From positions 124,001 through 188,000 of the forward strand of contig CAISET010000002.1 in NCBI GenBank assembly GCA_903884505.1: DNA of 64,000 nucleotides, read 5' to 3'. The position numbers and the translations under genes are program-made. The notes under the pieces were generated by a model. That model was given only the letters and a program-made list of their open reading frames with translations, made no database searches and was not told the DNA's origin. Position 1 is the stretch's first letter. Every line of letters starts with the position of its first letter. Source of the stretch: an uncultured Microcaldota archaeon. Lineage in GTDB: Archaea > Micrarchaeota > Micrarchaeia > Burarchaeales > Fermentimicrarchaeaceae. Of the stretch, positions 50,542 through 57,299 are shown piece by piece.

Positions 50542-51105
50542 ATGGACAGGAGGGTTGTTGGGTTTGCCGCACTGGTTGTTTTTGCCGCAGTGACTGGGGT
50601 TGGGGGAAAGGCGGTCGGAATGCCGCCTAATGTCGAATTGCTCATGCCGTTTGTCCTTGCTGCCGGGCTTGTAGGTGGGCCTGCATATGGGTTCGCGACC
50701 GGCTTTGCCATACGCGGGGCGTATGACGTTTACCTTGGGTGGGCTGGGCCATGGACAATTATGACGATAATTGCGTATGGGCTGACTGGCGCGATGGCCG
50801 GGCTTGCCGGCTCGTGGTGGGGAATGAGGAAACGGAGCGAGATCGTGCTGCTCGCGGGAATAGCGGCCCTTTTTTATGATGTAATTACCATGTTCGCTGG
50901 CGAGCTCTTCTTTCCGATGTCGATTCCCGCGCTCATAATAGGGCAGGTTCCGTTCAGTGTGAACCACGCGGCAAGCAGTATGCTGTTTTGTTTTGTGCTC
51001 GTGCCGTACATAAGCAAGGTGGTGGCCGACTTCAACCAGCCAGTTGAGCTGCGGGTTGGCGTCCCTGCGCCGGTTTGTGTTGAAGTGGAAAATGAGGGGG
51101 GTTAG
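50542..51105 (+). CDS. ECF-transporter S-component-like membrane protein
   Basis: 187 residues from ATG 50542, preceded by GGAGGGGGAG; the ORF-track start at 50509 is upstream of that site. Six hydrophobic segments with PNVELLMPFVLAAGLVGGPAYGFATGFAIRGAYDVYLG, like vitamin-binding S components (membrane-embedded receptor) of energy-coupling-factor transporters. No ATPase or EcfT is nearby, so the call is tentative. The stop codon forms the left end of the inverted repeat 51104-51229. Confidence 0.6.
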   Translation: MDRRVVGFAALVVFAAVTGVGGKAVGMPPNVELLMPFVLAAGLVGGPAYGFATGFAIRGAYDVYLGWAGPWTIMTIIAYGLTGAMAGLAGSWWGMRKRSEIVLLAGIAALFYDVITMFAGELFFPMSIPALIIGQVPFSVNHAASSMLFCFVLVPYISKVVADFNQPVELRVGVPAPVCVEVENEGG

Positions 51106-51229
51106 ACCCCGGACTTCCGCTATTATTATTTATTAAACGTTATAGTAGTAGTATAGTATGTAACCATGGTTACATACAACACACTACACACGAAACCAAA
51201 CCACCAATATTACAGGAAGTCCGGGGTCT
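51104..51229. repeat. 126-bp element: 15-bp inverted repeats around a 22-bp palindrome (copy 2 of TGTAACCATGGTTACA)
   Basis: AGACCCCGGACTTCC (51104-51118) is mirrored exactly by GGAAGTCCGGGGTCT (51215-51229). Between them lies a 22-bp perfect palindrome (51156-51177) whose 16-bp core TGTAACCATGGTTACA equals the site at 41901-41916. The remaining inner DNA is A/T-rich. The right arm is directly followed by CTTGCTTTTAAAG, the nnrD TATA box. As RNA it would fold into a long stem; as DNA it resembles a tiny MITE-like element or a terminator plus operator. Confidence 0.75.
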
Positions 51230-51262
51230 TGCTTTTAAAGAAAAGAAAGAAAACGACAAGCA

Positions 51263-52075
51263 ATGGAGCCGAAGCTGAAACCACGGAACCCGAACGCATA
51301 CAAAGGGCAGAACGGGAAGGTCCTGGTTATAGGTGGAAGTAAGAGATATTTCGGCTCGCCTGCCCTCGTCGCGCTTTCCGCACTCCGTGCAGGCGCAGAT
51401 ATTGCCCATCTCTGCGTACCCGAGTACATAGCGCCAGTTGTAGCGGGCTATTCCCCAGACCTGATAGTCTGGTCTTATCCCGGCGAATATCTCGCCAAAC
51501 TTCCGGGGGATTTGCCGGAACTGGCGCACCGCTGCGATGTCCTCGTTATCGGAAACGGCCTGACAAAGGAGCCGGATGTTCTCGAAACAACCAAAGGGAT
51601 CATTGCAAACTGGCGCAAACCCATCATAATTGACGCAGATGCAATAATGCCCGGACTAAAAACAATCTCACACCAGGTCGTTTACACCCCGCACGCCGTC
51701 GAATTCCAACGCCTCTCAGGCGCAGCACCGTCGCAGAATCTGCAACTGCGGAAAGAACAAGTGAAAGCTCTCGCAGGCAAGCTGGGAGCCGCTGTCTTGC
51801 TGAAGGGAAAAACCGACGTTATCTCGGATGGAAACGAAGTTCTCACGAATTCGACTGGAAATGCGGGAATGACCGCGGGCGGTACTGGCGATACCCTCGC
51901 GGGCATATGCGCCACTCTCCTCGCCCAGGGCCACACGCCGCTTCAGGCAGCATTCTACTCCGCATACATAAATGGCGCAGCAGGCGACCTTGCTTTCAAA
52001 AAATACGGCTACTCCCTACTCGCAACAGACCTGATAGTGGAGATACCCCAGGTTCTCAAGAGGCTGCGAAAATAA
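51263..52075 (+). CDS. nnrD: ADP/ATP-dependent NAD(P)H-hydrate dehydratase
   Basis: 270 residues. Repairs damaged (hydrated) NAD(P)H. The family elements GQNGKVLVIGGSKRYFGSPALVALSALRAGADI, KPIIIDADAI, VYTPHAVEFQRL, LLKGKTDVIS and GNAGMTAGGTGDTLAGICATLLAQG (catalytic Asp) are all present. The epimerase half found in many archaeal Nnr fusions is missing here. Leaderless: CTTTTAAAG lies ~25 nt upstream. Confidence 0.95.
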   Translation: MEPKLKPRNPNAYKGQNGKVLVIGGSKRYFGSPALVALSALRAGADIAHLCVPEYIAPVVAGYSPDLIVWSYPGEYLAKLPGDLPELAHRCDVLVIGNGLTKEPDVLETTKGIIANWRKPIIIDADAIMPGLKTISHQVVYTPHAVEFQRLSGAAPSQNLQLRKEQVKALAGKLGAAVLLKGKTDVISDGNEVLTNSTGNAGMTAGGTGDTLAGICATLLAQGHTPLQAAFYSAYINGAAGDLAFKKYGYSLLATDLIVEIPQVLKRLRK

Positions 52076-52076
52076 G

Positions 52077-52790
52077 CTATTTCTCTATCTTAAGCCCGGT
52101 ATCGGTCAGCGTGATATTCCTCGGGATGAAGTCGTGCTTCGTATACCTCATCTTTTCGACGGTTATCGTCCGCTTGCCGATGGATTCCACCCTGTTGAGC
52201 TTTATGACGCCGTCCATCAGGTACTCGCAGGTCTGCCTGACGTTCTCCAGCGTCAGGTCCTCATAGATGAATATCGAAGTCGTTTCCGCGCCCGCAATGC
52301 GCCTTAGCAGGCGCGTTGTCAGGGCCCTCACAAGCATATCCTCGGATATGGCAAGGCCCGGGATCCTCTTCAGCGTGTCATAAAGCTGGTCCGCCTCGAA
52401 GTCTTCCCTTGCCACGGGGAGCCTGCTTAGATACGACGAGAGGGAGTCAATTACAAGCCTCTTCGCGCCCGACTCCTTTATCTTCATGACAACATGGGGC
52501 TCGACATCAAAATCCTTCGACGTGTCAAAAGCAACGAATTCGACGGGCAAGCCCTTGAAGTTCCATCCGAATTCCTCCGCCTGCTTCATGATGCCGTCGA
52601 TGCTCTGGTTGAAGGTCACATAAAGCCCCGGCTCCTTCTTGTTCTTCGCGCCGCAGTAGAGATACTGAAGGCAGAATATGGTCTTGAAGCTGCCCGGCGG
52701 TCCCTTCAAGAGCACAGAGCTTTTGTCAGGGATTCCCCCAGTCAGCATGGCATCCAATTCGGGTATTCCAGTCGGAACGCGTTCAATCAT
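52077..52790 (-). CDS. KaiC-like RecA-superfamily ATPase
   Basis: 237 residues from ATG 52790, ~30 nt after AAGTTATTAAAGG (52820-52832 on minus); a GTG/ATG further up (track start 52814) is less likely. MIERVPTGIPELDAMLTGGIPDKSSVLLKGPPGSFKT: KaiC-type start, and a P-loop with Phe in place of the last Gly (GPPGSFKT). Walker B LVIDSLSSYLSRLP. Archaeal single-domain KaiC proteins are probable signalling ATPases. Function here unknown. Confidence 0.85.
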   Translation of the reverse strand: MIERVPTGIPELDAMLTGGIPDKSSVLLKGPPGSFKTIFCLQYLYCGAKNKKEPGLYVTFNQSIDGIMKQAEEFGWNFKGLPVEFVAFDTSKDFDVEPHVVMKIKESGAKRLVIDSLSSYLSRLPVAREDFEADQLYDTLKRIPGLAISEDMLVRALTTRLLRRIAGAETTSIFIYEDLTLENVRQTCEYLMDGVIKLNRVESIGKRTITVEKMRYTKHDFIPRNITLTDTGLKIEK

Positions 52791-52842
52791 GGCAGCACCA
52801 CTTACCTGTTGCATGGGCGCCTTTAATAACTTTTCATGGAAG

Positions 52843-52857
52843 GCTGAAAAAGAAACA
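52843..52857 (-). terminator. U-run terminator after initiator tRNA
   Basis: On the minus strand the tRNA is followed by TGTTTCTTTTTC, a U-rich run typical of archaeal tRNA gene termination. Confidence 0.5.
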
Positions 52858-52963
52858 TAGCGGGGCGTGGATTTGAACCACGGATCTCTGGGTTATGAGC
52901 CCAGCGGGCACTCCAAGCTACCCTTAGGGCACTCGGTCATCATCAACCGAATGCTACCCCGCT
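52858..52963 (-). tRNA. Initiator tRNA-Met(CAT), with ~30-nt intron near position 9 (downstream copy of 5' half)
   Basis: Initiator hallmarks: A1-U72 end pair (AGCGGGG/CCCCGCT) and three G-C pairs at the base of the anticodon stem (CTGGG-CTCATAA-CCCAG). T-arm CGTGG-TTCAAAT-CCACG; D-arm GGGT-AGCTTGGAGT-GCCC (52923-52906). Between TA (positions 8-9) and the D-arm is an insert of 30-31 nt (about 52954-52925) with a perfect 8-bp hairpin CATTCGGT/ACCGAGTG, then CCC and TAA; GGG/CCC pairing with TAG and TAA bulges resembles a relaxed bulge-helix-bulge. Removing it gives a normal 75-nt tRNA. No TATA box is apparent immediately upstream. See the linked endonuclease and 5' fragment. Confidence 0.85.
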
Positions 52964-53817
52964 GTAGATAGGAGTAATCCAGGCAGTTCAGTTACACAGC
53001 ACACATTTATATCGTTTCCCAGCGCTTTCTGATACTGCTGGAGCATAGCCTGGCTTGTGACAACGATGAACCTTGCACTCGGCAAGCGGCGCCTCAGCGC
53101 CGCAAATTTGCGTTTTAAGGTCAAAGATTTCGGCCCAGGCTTGTCCCAAATAGTCGCTTCAATCAAAACGTCGCCTTTCAGGGCGAAATCAACAGACACG
53201 AACCCGTTCATGTTATTTGCGGGGAAACGCTTCTCATACTCATATTCCAAGCTCAAGGATTGCAAAACCGCTGCGACGCGGGCTTCAAGGCGATTATACA
53301 TCCTCTCGCCATTCGGGCCGACTGTCTTTCTGCCAGTGCGGCGAAGGCCCTTAAGCGACCAACTTGTGCGCTTAGCCACAAGTTTCGGATCATGAATGCC
53401 CAACTTCTTCCTAAAGACTTCTTGGCCACCCTCCGCACACTTGCGGCGCCAGGCTTCGGAAAAAGCAGGCTCCCTCATCAAAGATCTTATCTTTGCAACG
53501 CCAACTTTCGACGCCCGGCGTGTTTTAGAGCGCCATGTTCGTTTGAACCCAGCATCCAACATTCTCTTCCGGATGCTCCTGCTGACTGTCCGCTTCATTG
53601 CAGTGCAGTACTTTGCATAGTCACCTGGCGACCGTTCAAGGCGCCGGAACATCCTAAACCCACCATTCCGCCGTGCGAGCTGCAGGTATCCTGTTTTGCC
53701 AAGGCGGTCCATAAGGATTCCGCGTACGTGACTCGTATCTAATCCCGTTACCTGCCCAATCTCATCAAGAGTCATGTGCGAATCGCGGAAGAGTGATACG
53801 ATGCGTTTCCTGCCCAA
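52954..53817 (-). CDS. Putative homing-type endonuclease embedded in the initiator tRNA locus
   Basis: 287 residues; the start TTG (53817) lies in the D-loop of the upstream tRNA fragment and the stop TAG (52956-52954) consists of tRNA positions 8-10 of the downstream copy. N-terminal HTH (KRIVSLFRDSHMTLDEIGQVTGLDTSHVRGIL, about 4-35), a basic middle with FSEAWRRKCAEGG...LGIHDPKLVAKRTSWSLKGLRRTG like intron-nuclease modules, and a C-terminal PD-(D/E)xK-like core: RLEARVAAVLQSLSLEYEYEKRF, FVSVDFALKGDVLIEATIWD, LKRKFAALRRRLPSARFIVV. The usual ExK reads EAT, so activity is unproven. Confidence 0.65.
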   Translation of the reverse strand: MGRKRIVSLFRDSHMTLDEIGQVTGLDTSHVRGILMDRLGKTGYLQLARRNGGFRMFRRLERSPGDYAKYCTAMKRTVSRSIRKRMLDAGFKRTWRSKTRRASKVGVAKIRSLMREPAFSEAWRRKCAEGGQEVFRKKLGIHDPKLVAKRTSWSLKGLRRTGRKTVGPNGERMYNRLEARVAAVLQSLSLEYEYEKRFPANNMNGFVSVDFALKGDVLIEATIWDKPGPKSLTLKRKFAALRRRLPSARFIVVTSQAMLQQYQKALGNDINVCCVTELPGLLLSTAG

Positions 53818-53834
53818 AGCTACCCTACCCCGCT
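53817..53834 (-). pseudogene. Upstream copy of the initiator tRNA 5' half
   Basis: AGCGGGGTAGGGTAGCTT equals the expected uninterrupted sequence of initiator tRNA positions 1-17, including the acceptor strand and 5' D-arm. After it the sequence departs into the endonuclease ORF. TCTTTAAAAAG-type TATA (plus 53859-53870; minus CTTTTTAAAG) lies 27-36 nt upstream, the correct place for the tRNA promoter. It is either the true 5' exon of a ~0.9-kb intron or the stranded remnant of the gene cut by an insertion. Confidence 0.75.
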
Positions 53835-53854
53835 ATGTGGGCAATAGTTTCGTC

Positions 53855-54757
53855 TTACTTCTTTAAAAAGTCGACGACGGGCCTTGCATTGAAGCCGAGG
53901 CTCAAGCTGGAAAGCTCCTTCTTCCCCACCCATCTCGCCGAGGTGTGCTCCCTGCTCAGCCTCAGCTTCCCTCCGACGGCCTTCCCTGAAAACACGATAT
54001 AGACGGCATGCTTGAGCTTCCCGCCCTTCTCATAGACTGCGCTCGTCGTCCCGAGCACTTTCCCTACGGCAACCTTCAGTCCGCACTCCTCTTCGCACTC
54101 CCTGCGCGCCGCCTGCTGCGGCGATTCCCCCCATTCAATCGCCCCGCCGGGAAACTCCCATATTTTAGGCGATTTTCGCTTGAGGACCAAATATTTCCCG
54201 CCCTTCTCGACAGCAACCATCGCATCAAAGTCCCGGACCGTCTCAAGTTTTCCTCCAGCCATGCCTTCAACTTCTCGCATGAGCTTTAAAATCCGCTTGT
54301 AGGCAGGGCTGTTGCCGCCGGCATAGCCGTGCATCCGCAATATCTTCCCACTATCAGACACCTTATCCGCGTAGCATACAATCTTCTCCTCAATGCTGTG
54401 CGGGATACTGTCCTTCGAAGGCAGCCCCAATGCCCCCGCCTCCCCGGCAGTCAGCCCTCCGAGAAAATGCGTTTCGGCAAATCGCGCAACCTTTTCCGGC
54501 ACGCCCTCCTTCCTCAGCATCTCAGCCCCTTTGCTGCAGTGCGCCGGGCCGTGCGTTGCAGCCCTCCCAACGTCATGGAGCAGCGCCCCAGCCTCAACAA
54601 GCCCCAAATCGACCCGTTTTCCTCTCGCAGCAACCCTTCTTGCAACTGCGAGCGCTATCTCCTTAACGTTCTCAGAATGGAGCCGCACGCCTTCTGGGAC
54701 GTCTAATTTTCTCAGAACAAGGGCAGTGTCAACAGCGCTACTTCTTCGCGTCGACAT
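53855..54757 (-). CDS. HD-domain/Nudix fusion protein
   Basis: 300 residues. Residues ~20-165 are an HD phosphohydrolase domain (RLHSENVKEIALAVARRV, ALLHDVGRAATHG with the HD pair, ETHFLGG, KIVCYADKVSD). Residues ~170-300 are a Nudix domain with GAIEWGESPQQAARRECEEECGL, matching the GX5EX7REUXEEXGU box. The pair suggests nucleotide or cofactor clean-up. Nearby TFE overlaps its start by 20 nt, giving a TFE-(HD-Nudix) operon. Confidence 0.9.
   Translation of the reverse strand: MSTRRSSAVDTALVLRKLDVPEGVRLHSENVKEIALAVARRVAARGKRVDLGLVEAGALLHDVGRAATHGPAHCSKGAEMLRKEGVPEKVARFAETHFLGGLTAGEAGALGLPSKDSIPHSIEEKIVCYADKVSDSGKILRMHGYAGGNSPAYKRILKLMREVEGMAGGKLETVRDFDAMVAVEKGGKYLVLKRKSPKIWEFPGGAIEWGESPQQAARRECEEECGLKVAVGKVLGTTSAVYEKGGKLKHAVYIVFSGKAVGGKLRLSREHTSARWVGKKELSSLSLGFNARPVVDFLKK
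53860..53871 (-). promoter_or_regulatory. TATA box ahead of the upstream initiator tRNA fragment
   Basis: On the minus strand ACTTTTTAAAGAAG, centred ~31 nt before the tRNA +1 (53834). It lies within the last codons of the HD-Nudix gene. No equal element precedes the downstream tRNA copy, so the locus is probably transcribed from here. Confidence 0.55.
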
Positions 54758-55352
54758 AGTGCAGCATCCCTAGGCACTCGGGGCACTTGAACTCGGCCTC
54801 AACCGCCTGCTCGAACTTCAGCCTTGCCTTCGTCCTCTCGAAGCAGCGCGGGCAGGCATAGTACTCCCCGACATCCGCCAGCCTGGCCTGGGCCGCAGCC
54901 TTCTCGTTTGCGGAGCGCTCATCGAGTATTCTCTTCGCCCTCGACAGCTCGAGCCCCCAGGTGTAAGTATACCAGCCCTCGTTGTTCCTCGTCCTCGCAT
55001 AAGCCGCGATTCCCGCAGCATGGAGCTTGTTCAGAACAGCCCTCGTCTCGGAAAGCTTCAGCTTCACGGCGCCTGCAAGGTCCTCGTCGCTCATGGGCTC
55101 AACGAGCTCCCCCGCAATCTTCGGCGCCTTCTCGCCGGCAAGCTCAATAAGCAGGTTCCTGACATGCTGGTTCTCAAGAAGCTTGACCGCCTCGCGCCCC
55201 CTCCTCGGCTTGCACGCAACCTTCGCCTTCACCGCACTCCGGATGGCGCGCTTGCCAGGGGCTGCGCGTTTCTTCAGCCTAAGCTTGAGCCTAGAACTCC
55301 TGCGCACTACAACAATCTTCCCTTTCGCAGCTTTCTTCCTTCTTGTCGCCAC
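54738..55352 (-). CDS. tfe: Transcription factor E (TFE alpha) with basic N-terminal extension
   Basis: 204 residues from GTG 55352, ~22-28 nt after ATTTATATAAG (55370-55380 on minus), so the full length with the Lys/Arg-rich first ~50 residues (ATRRKKAAKGKIVVVRRSSRLKLRLKKR) is probably made. Winged helix ~55-130 (VRNLLIELAGEKAPKIAGELVEPMSDEDLAGAVKLKLSETRAVLNKLHAAGIA) and a zinc ribbon YYACPRCFERT...FKCPECLGML. Helps open promoters with TBP/TFB. The basic extension is unusual for TFE. Confidence 0.92.
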   Translation of the reverse strand: MATRRKKAAKGKIVVVRRSSRLKLRLKKRAAPGKRAIRSAVKAKVACKPRRGREAVKLLENQHVRNLLIELAGEKAPKIAGELVEPMSDEDLAGAVKLKLSETRAVLNKLHAAGIAAYARTRNNEGWYTYTWGLELSRAKRILDERSANEKAAAQARLADVGEYYACPRCFERTKARLKFEQAVEAEFKCPECLGMLHYVDAKK

Positions 55353-55384
55353 AGCAGAATTATGACCCTACTTATATAAATGCG

Positions 55385-55918
55385 TTATTCCTTCCACTTC
55401 CTAACACTCTTGCCCCTTTCCGACGGTGAAATTGCAATCCTTGCGCCAGGGAACCGCGCCCCAAGTTCCCTCCCCCCAAAATACTCGTGGAGGAAGACGG
55501 CGAGCGCCGCCACCTCGCTGTGCGGCTGGCTTGTCACCGCAATATTGAAGTCCGCCAGCCCGTAGACTTCGGCAGGCACCTTCTCAGCCCCGACGACAAC
55601 AAGCACCTTTCGCCTCTTTCGCACCGCAGCAATCTTCTCCTGAATCCTCTCGCCATACATCGTGAGATGGACGACAGCAAAACCGTTCTTCTTCGCCCAG
55701 CGCACGGCTTTCCTCAGGCTGCCCTCATACCGGATTGAAAACCTTCCGCCCCATTTCTCCGCAACCTTCCTCACACTCTCCAGTACGGCATCGTCCCTCT
55801 CGCCGGACAGGATGCCGCCCCTGGCCCCGAGCGCCCTCGCGGCAAGGAAGACGTGCGTCGTAACGCGCTTGTCCCTGTTCTTCCTGTGCCCGAGCCTCAG
55901 AATAACGATTTCAGCCAT
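55385..55918 (-). CDS. tRNA (cytidine(56)-2'-O)-methyltransferase
   Basis: 177 residues. Archaeal Trm56, a SPOUT enzyme that 2'-O-methylates C56 in the T-loop. Blocks: LRLGHRKNRDKRVTTHVFLAARALGA, VVHLTMYGERI, VVVGAEKVPAEVYGLADFNIAVTSQPHSEVAALAVFLHE. Leaderless, CTATTATAAG ~20-25 nt upstream. Its target nucleotide lies three positions from the T-loop intron site of tRNA-Glu and tRNA-Arg in this window, so methylation and splicing may be ordered. Divergent from tRNA-Lys. Confidence 0.96.
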   Translation of the reverse strand: MAEIVILRLGHRKNRDKRVTTHVFLAARALGARGGILSGERDDAVLESVRKVAEKWGGRFSIRYEGSLRKAVRWAKKNGFAVVHLTMYGERIQEKIAAVRKRRKVLVVVGAEKVPAEVYGLADFNIAVTSQPHSEVAALAVFLHEYFGGRELGARFPGARIAISPSERGKSVRKWKE

Positions 55919-55981
55919 GGAAACGCCTCACGCTTATAATAGTAATCTACTATAATATAGCCCCGCTGGGCGACGTCAAAT

Positions 55982-56159
55982 GGGCCCGTAGCTCAGCTTG
56001 GTAGAGCGACTGGCTCTTAGCCCTTTTCGGTGTCGCCGGCTTCGCCGGACGCTCCAGCGCTTCGCGCTGTCGCTCGACATCCGAAAAGCGCTAGCGGAAA
56101 ACGCTGGCGCAAAGGGAAGAGCAACCAGTATGTCAGGGGTTCGAATCCCCTCGGGCCCG
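55982..56159 (+). tRNA. tRNA-Lys(CTT) with a 104-nt structured intron at 37/38
   Basis: Acceptor GGGCCCG/CGGGCCC, D-stem GCTC/GAGC, anticodon arm ACTGG-CTCTTA^A-CCAGT (CTT), T-arm AGGGG-TTCGAAT-CCCCT. The intron (56020-56123) occupies the canonical 37/38 site: CTCT pairs with AGAG, with bulges TAG and CAA, and the intron closes with CCCTTT/AAAGGG. It is long for an archaeal tRNA intron and fully packed with hairpins: TTTTCGG/CCGAAAA, CCGGC-TTC-GCCGG, CAGCGC-TTC-GCGCTG, GCGCTAGCG/CGCTGGCGC. CTATAATATAG (55949-55959) is the TATA box. LysRS is encoded 1.1 kb downstream. Confidence 0.93.
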
Positions 56160-56220
56160 TTTCTTTTTATCAAACCCGCAGCCACACCAAGCTTATATTG
56201 TTCTAACGTGAAATAAACGC

Positions 56221-57240
56221 ATGGTCGAAGCCTACCACATGGGCTCGTTCAAAGAGCTGGAAGAGCTTGCAAGGCGGATAATCAAAGGCCATCGGGGTGA
56301 GCACGTCCCCCAAACAGTGAGCTTTTCGACTTTCGCCGAAGGGAACCGGGACATACAAAGCTATTGCGCCAACGGCTACGTGGGCCTTCTGGTCGATGTG
56401 GGAAAAGATGCTACGCTGCTGCACTTCCCTACCGACGCAGGAACCGTAGTCCCGCTCCTCCCGTTGGAACACATGCAGAGTGAAGACTATCTCAGGGGCC
56501 TTTTCACGAAGCTAATCAGGCACGGTGGGGTCGGCATTTCCTCAAAGCTGGTCCGGACAGGCACTTACGACGAACTATTCGCATACATCCACCATGACCC
56601 CGAAGTAAACAGCGAGAGGATGAAAATAAAGGGGCTCGTGTATCAGGCCATTGCAAAACCGGAAGCCGAAGCGCTCAAGCAGCATCTCGAGGAAGAGCAC
56701 AAAGGCCTGCGCCTGAAGCTGGTCGCGCTCAAGAAGGACCGCATATCAACGCCCAACCAGATGCAATCGCTGGCGCTCGACCTAAATTTCTCCGAAGCGT
56801 CCAAAACAGCCGAGGGAACCGAAGCAAGGATACGCGTTGAGCATCCCGATTACACCCTAGGGATATTCAGGGACACGGCGCGTACCCACACCCCCAACCG
56901 GATAGGAGCTACGGTGCAATTCAACAATCGCAACGCATCCGAGCTCGCGAAAAGCCTGGCTGGAAAAGCCGGCACAGGCTGCAGGGTGAAATACCTGAAG
57001 GAGAGCAACGCCGTGCAGATCGAATCGGGTTGGGAAGACAGGGGCAGCGTCGCTTCCCTTCTTGCAACCATCATCACCGGACGGGAGAAAATGCCAAAGC
57101 TCGAACGGGAGATTCAAAAACTGCTGATGGAACACCGCATAGCCGACACTTCCCTTGTTTTCCTGTTCGGGCATAACATTCTATCCGATTCAGGAGGGAA
57201 AACAGCCGAAGAAAAACCCAAAAAAATCCGCAACCGCTGA
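56221..57240 (+). CDS. Hypothetical protein
   Basis: 339 residues, no family recognised. Soluble, mixed alpha/beta with several strand-rich stretches (NGYVGLLVDVGKDATLLHFPTDAGTVVPLL; ARIRVEHPDYTLGIFRDTARTHTPNRIGATVQFNN) and a helical Lys-rich middle. A TATA-like GCTTATATTG (56190-56199) fits a start at 56221. Codon use includes more non-G/C third positions than lysS, hinting at a lineage-specific gene. Confidence 0.6.
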   Translation: MVEAYHMGSFKELEELARRIIKGHRGEHVPQTVSFSTFAEGNRDIQSYCANGYVGLLVDVGKDATLLHFPTDAGTVVPLLPLEHMQSEDYLRGLFTKLIRHGGVGISSKLVRTGTYDELFAYIHHDPEVNSERMKIKGLVYQAIAKPEAEALKQHLEEEHKGLRLKLVALKKDRISTPNQMQSLALDLNFSEASKTAEGTEARIRVEHPDYTLGIFRDTARTHTPNRIGATVQFNNRNASELAKSLAGKAGTGCRVKYLKESNAVQIESGWEDRGSVASLLATIITGREKMPKLEREIQKLLMEHRIADTSLVFLFGHNILSDSGGKTAEEKPKKIRNR

Positions 57241-57299
57241 AAACTTTAACGGTAGGCGCGTAGGGGATTTAATAGTCTTTGGCGGCAAACTTACGTTAT

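Noticed and set aside
50077-50967. Upstream extension of the K+-channel ORF to 412 residues
   Set aside because: Runs through two other genes in the wrong frame; the channel starts at ATG 50076.
51104-51229. Intrinsic bacterial-type terminator
   Set aside because: The arms are 96 nt apart and no U-run follows the right arm immediately; archaeal termination does not need such a stem.
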